DNA of 64,000 bases from Echinicola strongylocentroti. GTDB taxonomy: Bacteria; Bacteroidota; Bacteroidia; Cytophagales; Cyclobacteriaceae. The DNA lies in assembly GCF_003260975.1 (NCBI RefSeq), contig NZ_CP030041.1, forward strand, positions 2,651,001 through 2,715,000, written 5' to 3'. Both the position numbers and the translations under genes were made by a program. This document shows, in pieces, positions 44,813-54,271 of this stretch. The notes beneath the pieces were generated by a model, which was not told the origin of the DNA, did not search any database, and worked only from the letters and a program-made list of their open reading frames with translations. Positions within the stretch are counted from its first letter, which is position 1, and each line of letters opens with the position of its first letter.

Positions 44813-46567
44813 TTACTTCTTCAATGCCAGTTGAATGCTCAATTCCTTCAGTTGCTCATCAGCAATGGCACTTGGAGAGTCGATCATCACATCCCTTCCT
44901 GAATTGTTTTTAGGGAAGGCGATATAATCCCTGATCGAATCACTTCCTCCGAAGATGGCACATAACCTGTCAAATCCAAAAGCAATGCCTCCATGCGGTG
45001 GAGCACCGTACTCAAATGCCTCCATCAAGAAGCCAAACTGAGCCTGTGCCTCTTCATCGGTAAAACCCAGGTGCTTGAACATGGTCTTTTGGGTATCACG
45101 ATCATGGATCCTGATGGATCCACCGCCGATTTCCACCCCATTGATCACGAGATCATAAGCATTGGCACGTACGGCTCCCGGGTCTTCTTCCAACAATGGA
45201 ATATCTTCTTGCTTAGGAGAAGTAAAAGGGTGGTGCATCGCATGAAAACGAGCAGACTCCTCATCCCACTCCAGCAGCGGGAAGTCCAATACCCAAAGTG
45301 GCTTGAACACGTTCTTGTCCCTTAGTCCAAGATCACTTCCCATTTTCAGCCTCAGCTCAGAAAGCTGCTTCCTAGTGGCACTTTGATCACCTGACAGGAC
45401 AAGGATCAAATCACCTGGCTGGGCATTCATCTTGTCCGCCCAAGCCTTGAGGTCTTCTTGGCTGTAGAACTTATCCACGGAAGATTTGAAGCTTCCATCC
45501 TCATTGCATTTTACATATACCAGGCCTTTGGCTCCGATTTGCGGTCTTTTCACCCACTCGGTCAGCGCATCCACTTGCTTTCTGGTATAGCTGGCCGCTC
45601 CAGGCGCAGCGATGCCCACTACCAATTCCGCCTCATCAAATATCTTAAAACCTTTATTTTGGGCTACATCATTAAGCTCCACGAACTTCATGTCAAAACG
45701 CAGATCAGGCTTGTCATTGCCGTAATATTTCATGGCATCGGCAAAGGTCATCCTTTCCACCTCACCAAGCTCTACCTTTTTTACGGTCGAAAAGAGGTGC
45801 TTCACTAGTCCTTCGAAGGTCGTCAGGATATCTTCCTGCTCCACAAAGGACATTTCACAGTCTATCTGCGTAAATTCCGGCTGACGATCGGCCCTAAGGT
45901 CCTCATCACGGAAGCATTTTACAATCTGGAAATACCGGTCAAAACCACTCACCATCAACAGCTGCTTGAATGTCTGCGGTGACTGTGGCAATGCATAAAA
46001 TTCACCTTCATTGATCCTGCTGGGGACCAAAAAGTCCCTGGCACCTTCTGGAGTAGACTTGATCAGTACGGGGGTCTCCACTTCCATAAAGTCCAGTCCG
46101 TCCATAAATTTTCGCGTTTCCTGCATCATGCGGTGCCTCAGCTGAAGTTTTTCCCGCACGACCCTTCTTCTCAAGTCCAAGTAGCGGTACTTCATCCGAA
46201 GGTCCTCACCACCATCCGTTTCATCTTCGATGACAAACGGCGGTACCTTGGCGGCATTCAGCACGTCGAGTGAAGTCGTCTTCACCTCAATATCTCCTGT
46301 CGGGATCTTATTGTTTTTGGAAGTCCTTTCGATCACCTCACCTTCGGCTTGGATAACGAATTCTCTGCCCAGAGAGGCGGCTTTCTCAAGAAGTGCCTGT
46401 TCACTGGATCCTTCTTCAAAAATCAGTTGGGTAACACCGTACCTGTCCCGTAGATCCACCCAGACCAAGCCCCCTTTGTTTCGTACCCGTTGTACCCAGC
46501 CGGAAAGGGTGACTTTCTCGCCCACATTTCCTATGCGCAATTCCCCGCAAGTATGTGTTCTTAGCAT
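44813..46567 (-). CDS. aspS: Aspartate--tRNA ligase
   Basis: This 584-residue class II synthetase charges tRNA-Asp. The N-terminal OB fold (about 1-105, with [20 protein letters not shown]) binds the anticodon; the catalytic core carries motif 2 ([16 protein letters not shown], about 215-230) and motif 3 ([15 protein letters not shown], near 530-545), with the bacterial GAD insertion (about 280-410) between them. Length and domain order are those of bacterial AspRS. It is a single gene with a promoter box 31 bp upstream. Confidence 0.97.
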   Translation of the reverse strand: MLRTHTCGELRIGNVGEKVTLSGWVQRVRNKGGLVWVDLRDRYGVTQLIFEEGSSEQALLEKAASLGREFVIQAEGEVIERTSKNNKIPTGDIEVKTTSLDVLNAAKVPPFVIEDETDGGEDLRMKYRYLDLRRRVVREKLQLRHRMMQETRKFMDGLDFMEVETPVLIKSTPEGARDFLVPSRINEGEFYALPQSPQTFKQLLMVSGFDRYFQIVKCFRDEDLRADRQPEFTQIDCEMSFVEQEDILTTFEGLVKHLFSTVKKVELGEVERMTFADAMKYYGNDKPDLRFDMKFVELNDVAQNKGFKIFDEAELVVGIAAPGAASYTRKQVDALTEWVKRPQIGAKGLVYVKCNEDGSFKSSVDKFYSQEDLKAWADKMNAQPGDLILVLSGDQSATRKQLSELRLKMGSDLGLRDKNVFKPLWVLDFPLLEWDEESARFHAMHHPFTSPKQEDIPLLEEDPGAVRANAYDLVINGVEIGGGSIRIHDRDTQKTMFKHLGFTDEEAQAQFGFLMEAFEYGAPPHGGIAFGFDRLCAIFGGSDSIRDYIAFPKNNSGRDVMIDSPSAIADEQLKELSIQLALKK

Positions 46568-46597
46568 ATTTTTAATTTTTTATTCGATATCAGACGC

Positions 46598-46605
46598 CAA
46601 AGATA
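46598..46605 (-). promoter_or_regulatory. -7 box of aspS (TATCTTTG)
   Basis: On the minus strand TATCTTTG fits TAnnTTTG and lies 31 bp before the aspS ATG. Confidence 0.55.
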
Positions 46606-46848
46606 ATAATTCGATTCACAGTTTACTATTATGACAAAAAGTATCCTAGCTTTTTTCAGCCTATTTGTAATTCAAACCTATAAATATCGTCTTCTAAGAC
46701 ACAATTCGATCGTACTTTTATCGTTACTATCTTAATATTTATTAAAAAGACACAATATACGGCAAAAAACAACCAAACCTCTTGCTATTTGACCAAAATT
46801 TAAATTTATTACAAGATCATTTTAATTACCAAAAATCAACATTAGGGA

Positions 46849-48147
46849 ATGAAGAAATCATTGATCGCAGCAGCCGGAATCGTGCTGCTGACGGCAGCGG
46901 GTTATGGCTTGTACGAGACCAAGCTAAAACCTCAACGTGAAGTTGTAGATGCAGAAGTAACCGCAATAGCAACTGAAGTGAAGGAAGCGGTTAAGGAAGA
47001 GAATTTACTTTATGGAATTAATGTAAATGACCTGGATGTAGTAGAGGGAAAAGTAGCTAGAAACCAAACCCTTTCCACTATTTTAGCTCCATTTGATGTT
47101 CCTTACCAGATCATCGATCAAATTGCCAAGAAATCCAAGGACATCTTTGACGTCCGAAAAATCGCTTTTGACAAAAAATACACCGTACTGACCTCCAAGG
47201 ACAGTACTTCAACCGCTGAGTTTTTTATTTACGAACCCAATGCAGCAGAATTTGTTGTTTACAAACTTGATGGCAACGATATATATAAAGAAGCGAAGCC
47301 GGTAGAGCTTCGTAAACGAGAAGTGGCCGGCACCATTTCTTCGTCATTATATGTCAATATGACCGAGCAGGGCATCACTCCTGACCTTATCGATGAATTT
47401 GCAGACCTTTACGGTTGGAGCGTGGATTTTCAGCGTCTTCAAAAAGGCGATAAATACAAGGTGGTCTACAACGAAAAAGTTGTGGATGGCCAAGTGGTAG
47501 GTATTGAACCTATTCAGGTAGCTTATTTTGAGCATATGGGCGAACCGTATCATGCCATTCCGTTTGAGCAAAACGGTCAAATCTCCTTCTTTGACTTGGA
47601 AGGCAATAGTTTCAAAAAGGCTTTTTTGAGGGATCCAGTAAAATTTACACGGATAAGCTCCCGATATAGCCCAAGAAGATATCATCCCGTACAAAAACGC
47701 TACAAAGCCCACTTAGGGACCGATTATGCAGCTCCCAGAGGCACTGAAATACGGGCTGTCGGAGACGGAACCATCATCGCCGCCAGCTATACCGGCGGAA
47801 ATGGCAACTATGTCAAAGTAAAGCACAATGGCACTTACACCACCCAATACCTTCACATGTCCAAAATCGCATCAGGCATACGCAACGGTGTACGGGTTAA
47901 GCAAGGTCAGGTCATTGGGTATGTCGGAAGTACTGGACTGGCTACGGGCCCTCACCTGTGCTTCAGGTTTTGGAAACATGGCAAGCAAGTGGACTGGCTA
48001 AATGAAGATATCCCACCATCCGACCCGATCTTAGAAGATAACAAAATGGCTTTCGAAAGAGTCAAAGCTGAAAAGATGGACCAACTGGCAGCCATTCCTT
48101 ATCAGGAAAACCCCGAAGATAAGCTGATCACACAAGCTACTGAATAA
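46849..48147 (+). CDS. M23-family peptidoglycan DD-metalloendopeptidase
   Basis: This 432-residue envelope protein has an N-terminal anchor or signal helix (about 4-20), an OapA/LysM-like N-terminal region (about 55-160), a linker domain (about 160-270) and a LytM/M23 zinc endopeptidase domain (about 280-385). The zinc and catalytic residues are H288 and D292 (HLGTD), H336 (LHMSK) and H369 (GPHLCFRFW), so the enzyme should be active. It would cut peptide cross-links in the cell wall during growth. A strong terminator follows 26 bp after the stop. Confidence 0.92.
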   Translation: MKKSLIAAAGIVLLTAAGYGLYETKLKPQREVVDAEVTAIATEVKEAVKEENLLYGINVNDLDVVEGKVARNQTLSTILAPFDVPYQIIDQIAKKSKDIFDVRKIAFDKKYTVLTSKDSTSTAEFFIYEPNAAEFVVYKLDGNDIYKEAKPVELRKREVAGTISSSLYVNMTEQGITPDLIDEFADLYGWSVDFQRLQKGDKYKVVYNEKVVDGQVVGIEPIQVAYFEHMGEPYHAIPFEQNGQISFFDLEGNSFKKAFLRDPVKFTRISSRYSPRRYHPVQKRYKAHLGTDYAAPRGTEIRAVGDGTIIAASYTGGNGNYVKVKHNGTYTTQYLHMSKIASGIRNGVRVKQGQVIGYVGSTGLATGPHLCFRFWKHGKQVDWLNEDIPPSDPILEDNKMAFERVKAEKMDQLAAIPYQENPEDKLITQATE

Positions 48148-48172
48148 AATATGCTTCCTAAAAAAGCTTAAG

Positions 48173-48207
48173 GAGGCTGTCCATTGTGAATGGGCGGCCT
48201 CTTTTTA
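48173..48207 (+). terminator. Terminator of the M23 peptidase gene
   Basis: gaggctgtcca (48173-48183) and tgggcggcctc (48191-48201) pair over 11 bp with two G-U pairs, followed by a T-run. Confidence 0.85.
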
Positions 48208-48365
48208 TTTTATGGATATTGAATCCCAATATCCTGTTGAGCTAAAATTAAAAGGATCAAGCGGAAAAGCAGCCTAACACTGCCGTAGGTACTGGACACG
48301 GGCAAAGAAAGTAAATATCGATTGCCTAATCAGCCGAAATAGGCTTTCAAAAAAAACAATTATTC

Positions 48366-48513
48366 ATATCTACTATGACACCAGTATTCACAGAAATAGT
48401 AAATAAGTTCTCATAGAAAACATGGAAATCTCAGAAAAGCCTTGTTTCATTCAGGGAGTTCTGTGCGTTCCGTGAGAAATAAAATTTACCAGCAAGAAAG
48501 CGTATAATCAAAA
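48366..48513 (+). repeat. Dispersed repeat family A, copy 3
   Basis: TGACACCAGTATTCACAGAA, GTAAATAAGTTCTCATAGAA, CATGGAAATCTCAGAAAAGC, GTTCTGTGCGTTCCGTGAGA and AAGCGTATAATCAAAA appear in the same order as in copy 1, 4.8 kb away. Confidence 0.75.
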
Positions 48514-48793
48514 AATTAATTGATCAAATATGATGCACCTACGGCATGATGCACTTTGCACACATAAAAGAGGAAAATCAGGACAAAAAAGATAATCACC
48601 ACAAGTCTCCTCGATCTGCAGGATCACCGTACTACCAGCAACGGCAACGCTCGGCTACAATATTTTCATTTGACCGCCATTCTCCCAGCACCTCATTAAC
48701 TATTCATAACGGATTATAAAAAGTGACAATTCATTAGTGGGCAATCTATGCCATAGAATCGCAGGAATTTTCTATCATTGTATTTAAAATCTT

Positions 48794-48801
48794 TATATTT
48801 G
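48794..48801 (+). promoter_or_regulatory. -7 box of gpmI (TATATTTG)
   Basis: TATATTTG lies only 4 bp before the ATG at 48806. If used, transcription begins at or beside the start codon, giving a leaderless or nearly leaderless message. A TTG lies 13 bp upstream (48778-48780). Confidence 0.45.
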
Positions 48802-48805
48802 CCAC

Positions 48806-50329
48806 ATGGATAAAAAAGTTTTATTAATGATTTTGGATGGTTGGGGCTTAGCTACCAACCCTGAAGTTTCTGCGATTGACAAGGCAAACACGCCATTTAT
48901 CGACAGTCTTTTTGAAAAATATCCACACTCCAAATTAGATGCATCTGGCTTGGCGGTGGGTTTACCAGATGGTCAGATGGGCAACTCAGAAGTAGGGCAC
49001 ATGAATATCGGTGCCGGGAGGGTTGTCTACCAAGATTTGGTAAAAATCAACAAAGCTGTCGAAGAGGGGGATCTCAAAGACAATCCAATTTTAAAGAAAG
49101 CTTTTGCCACAGCAAAAGAACACCAGAAAAAGGTACACTTTATTGGCTTAGTATCCGATGGCGGCGTACATGCCCACATCAAACACCTTAAGGGACTCTG
49201 TGATGCAGCCAAAGCCAATGGTGTAGAGGAGCCGTTTATCCATGCCTTTACAGATGGACGAGACACTGACCCCAAAAGCGGCCTCGGATTTCTGGAAGAC
49301 CTCCAAGACCACTGCAACCAATCCGTAGGCAAGGTCGCCTCCGTAATTGGACGCTATTATGCCATGGACCGTGACAAGCGTTGGGAAAGGGTGAAATTGG
49401 CCTATGACGCCATGGTATTGGGAGAAGGAGAAAAGTCCAAGAATATTCTGGCATCCATCAAAAAATCCTATTCGAATGGTGTAACAGATGAATTCATCCG
49501 TCCAATAGTACAGGTAGACGAAAATGGAAAAGCCATAGCTGCCATCGAGGAAGGGGACGTCGTGATCTGTTTCAATTTCCGCACGGACAGGGGACGTGAG
49601 ATCACGCAGGTGCTGACCCAGCAGGATTTTGAGGATTACAAAATGAACAAGCTGGACTTGCACTATGTGACTTTCACCAACTATGACGAAACCTTCAAAG
49701 GTGTTTCTGTGATTTTTGAAAAGGACAATCTCCAAAACACGCTTGGTGAGGTGCTTGCCGCCAATGGCAAAAAACAGATCAGGATCGCCGAAACCGAAAA
49801 ATACCCGCACGTAACGTTCTTCTTCAGCGGCGGACGTGAGTCGGAATTTGAGGGAGAATCCCGCATTCTCTGCAGCTCTCCAAAGGTAGCTACTTATGAC
49901 CTTCAGCCGGAAATGAGCGCTTACGAAATCTCCAAGAAGATCAATGTAGAGCTGGACAAAAAGGAACCGGATTTTGTTTGTCTAAATTTTGCCAATGCCG
50001 ATATGGTCGGTCATACTGGCGTTTTTGAAGCAGCTGTCAAAGCCTGTGAAGCAGTGGATGAATGTGCTAATACTGTCATCTCCACCGCATTGAAAAATGA
50101 TTACTCGATCATTGTCATCGCCGATCACGGCAATAGCGACAAAATGCTCAACGAAGATGGCTCTCCAAATACAGCCCATACCACGAACTTAGTTCCATGT
50201 ATTATGGTTGACAAGAAAGACCAGCTGGAAGTAAATGACGGTAAGTTGGGTGACCTTGCGCCTACCATTCTCAAAATGATGGGCGTAGACATCCCAGCTG
50301 AAATGACTGGTGATGTATTGCTAAAATAA
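48806..50329 (+). CDS. gpmI: 2,3-bisphosphoglycerate-independent phosphoglycerate mutase
   Basis: This 507-residue manganese enzyme of the alkaline phosphatase superfamily converts 3- and 2-phosphoglycerate in glycolysis. D11 (MILDGWG) and the catalytic S61 (MGNSEVGHMNIGAGR) are present, as are FTDGRDT (about 148-154), FNFRTDRGR (about 253-261) and the metal-binding IADHGNSDKM (about 436-445) with the final GHTGV (about 409-413) before it. Length is normal. A small lipoprotein gene follows after 8 bp. Confidence 0.97.
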   Translation: MDKKVLLMILDGWGLATNPEVSAIDKANTPFIDSLFEKYPHSKLDASGLAVGLPDGQMGNSEVGHMNIGAGRVVYQDLVKINKAVEEGDLKDNPILKKAFATAKEHQKKVHFIGLVSDGGVHAHIKHLKGLCDAAKANGVEEPFIHAFTDGRDTDPKSGLGFLEDLQDHCNQSVGKVASVIGRYYAMDRDKRWERVKLAYDAMVLGEGEKSKNILASIKKSYSNGVTDEFIRPIVQVDENGKAIAAIEEGDVVICFNFRTDRGREITQVLTQQDFEDYKMNKLDLHYVTFTNYDETFKGVSVIFEKDNLQNTLGEVLAANGKKQIRIAETEKYPHVTFFFSGGRESEFEGESRILCSSPKVATYDLQPEMSAYEISKKINVELDKKEPDFVCLNFANADMVGHTGVFEAAVKACEAVDECANTVISTALKNDYSIIVIADHGNSDKMLNEDGSPNTAHTTNLVPCIMVDKKDQLEVNDGKLGDLAPTILKMMGVDIPAEMTGDVLLK

Positions 50330-50337
50330 ACGATCTT

Positions 50338-50910
50338 TTGAAAAACCTATTTTCATTAATGTTGCTTCTAGGGCTGCTTTTTTCCTGCGATAATGGAGAA
50401 AAGCAGCCCTTGGCAAATCCGACCCAGATAGATAAGTATTTTCCGCTAAAGGATTTTGTGATCAACCAGCTCGATAAACTGAACAATCATCAAGTCCAAA
50501 AAGTCACCGTGATCAATGGTGAAGAAGAAACTACCGAAGTCACCCTTACTAAAGAACAATGGCGGAAAGAGCTCGATGCTTTCATCCAAGCGGACATTAA
50601 CAAAGCAGCTAATTCGACCGCCTATGAAGAGCAGAAAAATGGCAAAGAGAAAGTCTACCGCCTAAAACCTGAAGCCAAAGGAAACATCAAAGAGATAAAA
50701 GTCACTTACCTGTCACCGGACAGTAATAAGGTGATGGAGGTGACCTTTGTGGCCAAATCAGAGAACTTCTTTTATGAATCCAGCACAACGGGCACACTTC
50801 ATTTCAACGAATCCACTGGGCTTATTTCCACTTATTCGGTAGCCGGCACACAAAAAGTATGGTTCCTATCTCCTAATGAGATCCGGGTTCAAGGGAAGGT
50901 GACGGAGTAG
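50338..50910 (+). CDS. Lipoprotein of unknown function, TTG start
   Basis: This 190-residue protein has a lipoprotein signal (KNLFSLMLLLGLLFSC) that needs the TTG at 50338 as start to keep its positive residue; the next Met is inside the hydrophobic part. The mature protein is rich in charged residues and beta strands, with a segment NKVMEVTFVAK and a C-terminal STYSVAGTQKVWFLSPNEIRVQG, and I cannot place it in a family. It is 8 bp behind gpmI and likely in the same transcript. Confidence 0.75.
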   Translation: MKNLFSLMLLLGLLFSCDNGEKQPLANPTQIDKYFPLKDFVINQLDKLNNHQVQKVTVINGEEETTEVTLTKEQWRKELDAFIQADINKAANSTAYEEQKNGKEKVYRLKPEAKGNIKEIKVTYLSPDSNKVMEVTFVAKSENFFYESSTTGTLHFNESTGLISTYSVAGTQKVWFLSPNEIRVQGKVTE

Positions 50911-50955
50911 GATAAAACGAAGTAACCCAAAAAGGCTACAGCTGTGAGGACAGTT

Positions 50956-50979
50956 GTTCCGACGGCAATCCTGCGGAAC
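50956..50979 (+). repeat. 24-nt hairpin repeat, copy 2 of 2
   Basis: GTTCCG and CGGAAC bracket the hairpin; 21 of 24 bases match the copy at 1453-1476. Confidence 0.6.
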
Positions 50980-51203
50980 CACTAGCCATGAGTTATTAAC
51001 CCGAATTATGTATTAACCTCAGTTCGATTATGAAACCGTTTCCGTACAGTGGTCGGAACATGCACTGCGAGGCTTAGAGGGAGGTTTGAGTGGGTGGAAG
51101 CCGTGGCAGCTCGCCGCGGCGAGTTGCCACACCCTTTTCCAACCCACATCCTTCTAAAAAGGGTTCGCAATGACGCTTTTAATACTAAAATTAAGTCGAG
51201 CTC

Positions 51204-51270
51204 AGGTTATTAGTCTATCTATTGCGACCTGATCCGCCGCGGCAGACAAAATCATCCGCTTTGCTTTACT
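51204..51270 (-). repeat. Dispersed repeat family C, copy 4 (reversed, inside the 544-bp element)
   Basis: Read on the minus strand it has AAGCGGATGATTTTGTC, GCCGCGGCGGATCAGGTCGC and AATAGATAGACTAAT, matching 1775-1860. Confidence 0.6.
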
Positions 51271-51478
51271 TATCCCAGTTCAGTACCTGCGGCACTGTAG
51301 GGGTGCTTTATCCACCTACTATTACCAAGCTAATGCTCCTAGCGGAGCATCCCCCTTGACGCTCACTATTCTGGATTTGATCAGAAAATCGATGGCTTTG
51401 TGTGGCGAATGCAGGGACAGCGGAGTGAAAAATGCCATACCGGATCTTTTGTAATGGACGGTGCGTAGGAAAGGAGAA

Positions 51479-51517
51479 GGGGCGAAAGCCGCGGCAGTTA
51501 TCCGCGGCTTTCGCCCC
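51479..51517. repeat. Perfect 16-bp GC-rich hairpin
   Basis: ggggcgaaagccgcgg and ccgcggctttcgcccc are exact complements around cagttat. It lies about 110 bp downstream of the AsmA-like gene's stop and could also act in 3'-end formation for that gene. Confidence 0.7.
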
Positions 51518-51628
51518 TCAAATCTCCCTCTGAGTCCTGTTTGACTCCAGACAAGATCGCAGTGCATATTCCGACCACTGTATGGAGACAGTTTTTTCTA
51601 TTTCATGATAGAACCCAGGTCATTACTA

Positions 51629-54271
51629 TCAGTTGTTCTTCGTGGTATCCGTTTTGGATTTTGACCTGCCAAACAATCCTTTCAAAGCATCCTTCACTTC
51701 ATCTGCTGCTTTGTTTTGCGCTTCTTCCACCTTCTTGTCCAATTCTTGTTTGGCACTGTCTTGAGCGGCCTCAGCTTTGACTTTCATCTCTTGTTTGGCA
51801 CTGTCCTCATGCGCTTTGAACTGCTCTTGGACTTGCTCTTGGAGCTTTGCACCTTCTGACGAAGCGCGGGATTTCAATGCATTGGTAAGCATCGTCTCCA
51901 TGCTCTCTCCACCTGCCAAACTCACTTTTGGCGAAGAATACGTTCCTCCCAAATTAATGGCAATAGGAATTTTGGTGTCGCCGGTAGCCTCTGTACCAGC
52001 AATACTTGCCAACAGATTATTGGCCTGGCTCCCCAGCTTTCCGGCCGGCACTTGCATATTGATCAGGTAATTCACACTACCATCAAAACCGGTGCTGCCC
52101 TGTATATTCGCTTCGTAGTCCCAGAGTTTCACATCAAATGGCTGCACCTCCAGCATTCCATCCTTTATTTCTGCTTTGAGGTTGATGTCTTTAAGATTAA
52201 TGGTACTGCCATCTTTGAGTTTGGTAAGCGAGGTAATTCCGCTCACAATCTTACTATTTTCTAAAGCTGCCTCTGCCACCTTGATCAGGCCACTGCCATC
52301 CAGCGAGGACAGCACAGGCATCATGTCCTGCCCCAAGTTTCCTGACAAGGAAAAGTTAGTCGTAAAATCCCCATTTAGGTTTTGGGCAATAGGAGCAAAA
52401 GCCTTCACCGTATTGAAACTTTTAAAGGCCTGCTGAATGCTCATCGCGCTGATAGCAAAGTCCATATTGAACTTAGGATCCTTAATATCCTGGGTGTTAT
52501 ATGCACCATTTAGGGTAAGTTGACCACCTAGGGTCTTCATTCCGGCATCCTTGAAAGTCAGGATGCCATTTTTTAAGGTCATTGTTCCTTTGGCATCACT
52601 GAATACCAAATCATCGTAAAGCACTTCATCTGCCTGAACACTCATCGCAAAGTCAATATTCCTGGGCAATTCGATAAGCTGAAGTTCCGTAGTATCTTCC
52701 GTTGTGGTTTCGCTTTCGGTCATCCATTCATTGATATTGAACTTGGTGGAGCTGATATTAAGCTTGCCTGAAAGCACCTCATTTTCTTCAAACACATAGG
52801 CAATATAGTTGGCCAAGCTTCCATTTGCTTTCACGGGGCTTTCCCCAAGCCTTGCGTCAAAATTAGTTAAGTTGATCGCTTGCGGACTAAAGTCACCTTT
52901 GGCTTCATGTATGCGTACGCCTTGGGGAAGGTCTTTATCGGTGTAGTAAAAATCCGTAAGGGTTACCTGTCCCCTGGTGTCCAAGCGATTATAGCGCTCC
53001 GCCTCTACATCGGCATAGCTCCCCTTTGTGTCTATATCAGCCCTTACCTTTCCGTCCATGATCACTTCTTCCATCGGGAAGATCTTGCTGATCTTACCTA
53101 AGTCCACCGACCCGTGAATAGAACCATCCCAGTTAAGCTTATCCAAGTCCCGAATGGCCATGTTGCCATTTACTTCTTCTCCTTCCAGCTGAAAGCCAAA
53201 CTTGGACATGTCCACCAAGAAGTCATTCATTTGGCCGCTATTGTTAACGATAACGGTATGTACGTTGAGTTCTTCGATGGGCGCAGGGTACTCCTCACTT
53301 TTCACGTAGCCATTGGTAAGGGTCATCTTGGCATCGATCGCCGGGATGATTTTTGCGACACTGTCGTAGCGGCCTTTTGCGGCGGCATCCACATCCAATA
53401 TCCCTCTCAGCTCCATCCCTTCTATCGGAAAGATAGACGTGAGCTCTTCCAGATCCAGCTTTCCTTTCAATGCCCCGTCGATATCATAGGTCACCAAATT
53501 CTCTAACAATAGCCTTCCCGAAACAGGATTAGAACCAAAGTTAAGGTTAAATGCAGGGATATTGACTTGCGTATTGTCCAAGTTATTGGTCTCATTTTTT
53601 ACGGACATGTCCACATTGATATTGCTGACAGGTTTTGGCAGATCGGGATATTGGAACATCCCATCCGTTACCTTCAGACCTATATCAAAAGCAGGAAACT
53701 GAGTCTCACTATAAGTGCCTTTAAAATAACCGCCAAAATCCATTGTTCCTGATGTATTGATACCATCAAATGACTCGGTATATATTCCCGGGACCAAGGA
53801 CAATACGCTCTTAAACGTATTCTCTTTTCCTTCAAAAGTCAGGTCAAAGTCGATATCTTCCGAAGGCATCGCCAGAAAGCCGTCCACTCCAAACATGAAG
53901 TCATTGACACCAAACATCCCTTCACCAAACGTAAATTTCATTTGGTTCATATCCACTTGAATTTCCGTATCAGCAGTAAAAACCTTGTTTGTCAAGTAAT
54001 TCACTTCTTCAAAATCCATTCGAGCGATAGTGGTTTGGATCTGGCCATTGAGGCCGTATACTTCAGTGGTAAAATCTCCGTTACCTTCCAAGTCAAAATC
54101 CTCCAATGCCAAAAGGAATTGCATCTGCCGATCGTCATAGACAAAATTGACATCCTCTATTTCCATCAGGTCAATGCCCAGCTTGAAGTTAGATGGCTCT
54201 TCAGGGGCTGTAGGCTCACCGGAATCCTTGGCAATATCGTAGTTGGCCGTACCATCTTCCAGTACTTTCAC
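51629..54271 (-). CDS. AsmA-like protein, C-terminal 880 residues after a frameshift
   Basis: This frame holds most of an AsmA/TamB-clan protein of the envelope, thought to help move lipids or regulate outer-membrane assembly. It is rich in repeated beta-strand units (e.g. GNLGQDMMPVLSSLDGSG) and ends with a region typical of AsmA C-termini (LGGTYSSPKVSLAGGE) and a charged Ala/Lys/Glu tail (about 815-875) likely to be helical. It has no signal or anchor of its own: these are encoded by the upstream frame at 54268-54624. Its ATG overlaps the stop of that frame (ATGA). One extra G in the G5 tract would fuse both into one protein of about 1000 residues. Confidence 0.85.
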   Translation of the reverse strand: MKVLEDGTANYDIAKDSGEPTAPEEPSNFKLGIDLMEIEDVNFVYDDRQMQFLLALEDFDLEGNGDFTTEVYGLNGQIQTTIARMDFEEVNYLTNKVFTADTEIQVDMNQMKFTFGEGMFGVNDFMFGVDGFLAMPSEDIDFDLTFEGKENTFKSVLSLVPGIYTESFDGINTSGTMDFGGYFKGTYSETQFPAFDIGLKVTDGMFQYPDLPKPVSNINVDMSVKNETNNLDNTQVNIPAFNLNFGSNPVSGRLLLENLVTYDIDGALKGKLDLEELTSIFPIEGMELRGILDVDAAAKGRYDSVAKIIPAIDAKMTLTNGYVKSEEYPAPIEELNVHTVIVNNSGQMNDFLVDMSKFGFQLEGEEVNGNMAIRDLDKLNWDGSIHGSVDLGKISKIFPMEEVIMDGKVRADIDTKGSYADVEAERYNRLDTRGQVTLTDFYYTDKDLPQGVRIHEAKGDFSPQAINLTNFDARLGESPVKANGSLANYIAYVFEENEVLSGKLNISSTKFNINEWMTESETTTEDTTELQLIELPRNIDFAMSVQADEVLYDDLVFSDAKGTMTLKNGILTFKDAGMKTLGGQLTLNGAYNTQDIKDPKFNMDFAISAMSIQQAFKSFNTVKAFAPIAQNLNGDFTTNFSLSGNLGQDMMPVLSSLDGSGLIKVAEAALENSKIVSGITSLTKLKDGSTINLKDINLKAEIKDGMLEVQPFDVKLWDYEANIQGSTGFDGSVNYLINMQVPAGKLGSQANNLLASIAGTEATGDTKIPIAINLGGTYSSPKVSLAGGESMETMLTNALKSRASSEGAKLQEQVQEQFKAHEDSAKQEMKVKAEAAQDSAKQELDKKVEEAQNKAADEVKDALKGLFGRSKSKTDTTKNN

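Larger units (their letters stand above)
48148..48805. other. 658-bp intergenic region with repeats
   Basis: After the M23 terminator it contains two GCCGTAGG mini-palindromes (48280-48292, 48535-48547), repeat family A copy 3 and the gpmI promoter. No gene seen. Confidence 0.65.
51042..51585. repeat. 544-bp element bounded by 29-bp inverted repeats
   Basis: The ends (51042-51070 and 51557-51585) are inverted copies with 27 of 29 positions alike, and an inner pair (about 51074-51090 and 51517-51534, around GAGGGAG) extends the symmetry. Between them lie a near-perfect 28-bp palindrome (51103-51130) and a perfect 16-bp hairpin (51479-51494 with 51502-51517, loop of 7). No transposase is encoded. 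Confidence 0.65.
50911..51628. other. 718-bp non-coding region with inverted-repeat element
   Basis: It contains the second 24-nt hairpin repeat (50956-50979), an inverted-repeat-bounded element (51042-51585), a reversed copy of repeat family C (51204-51270) and two very stable GC-rich hairpins. No gene is seen. Confidence 0.7.

Noticed and set aside
49148..49810. Long antisense frame (220 residues) in gpmI
   Set aside because: gpmI is complete and clearly coding on the plus strand.
51322..51567. 81-residue minus-strand frame inside the 544-bp element
   Set aside because: It crosses the perfect 16-bp hairpin and one inverted arm, so its sequence follows the repeat structure and not protein constraint.
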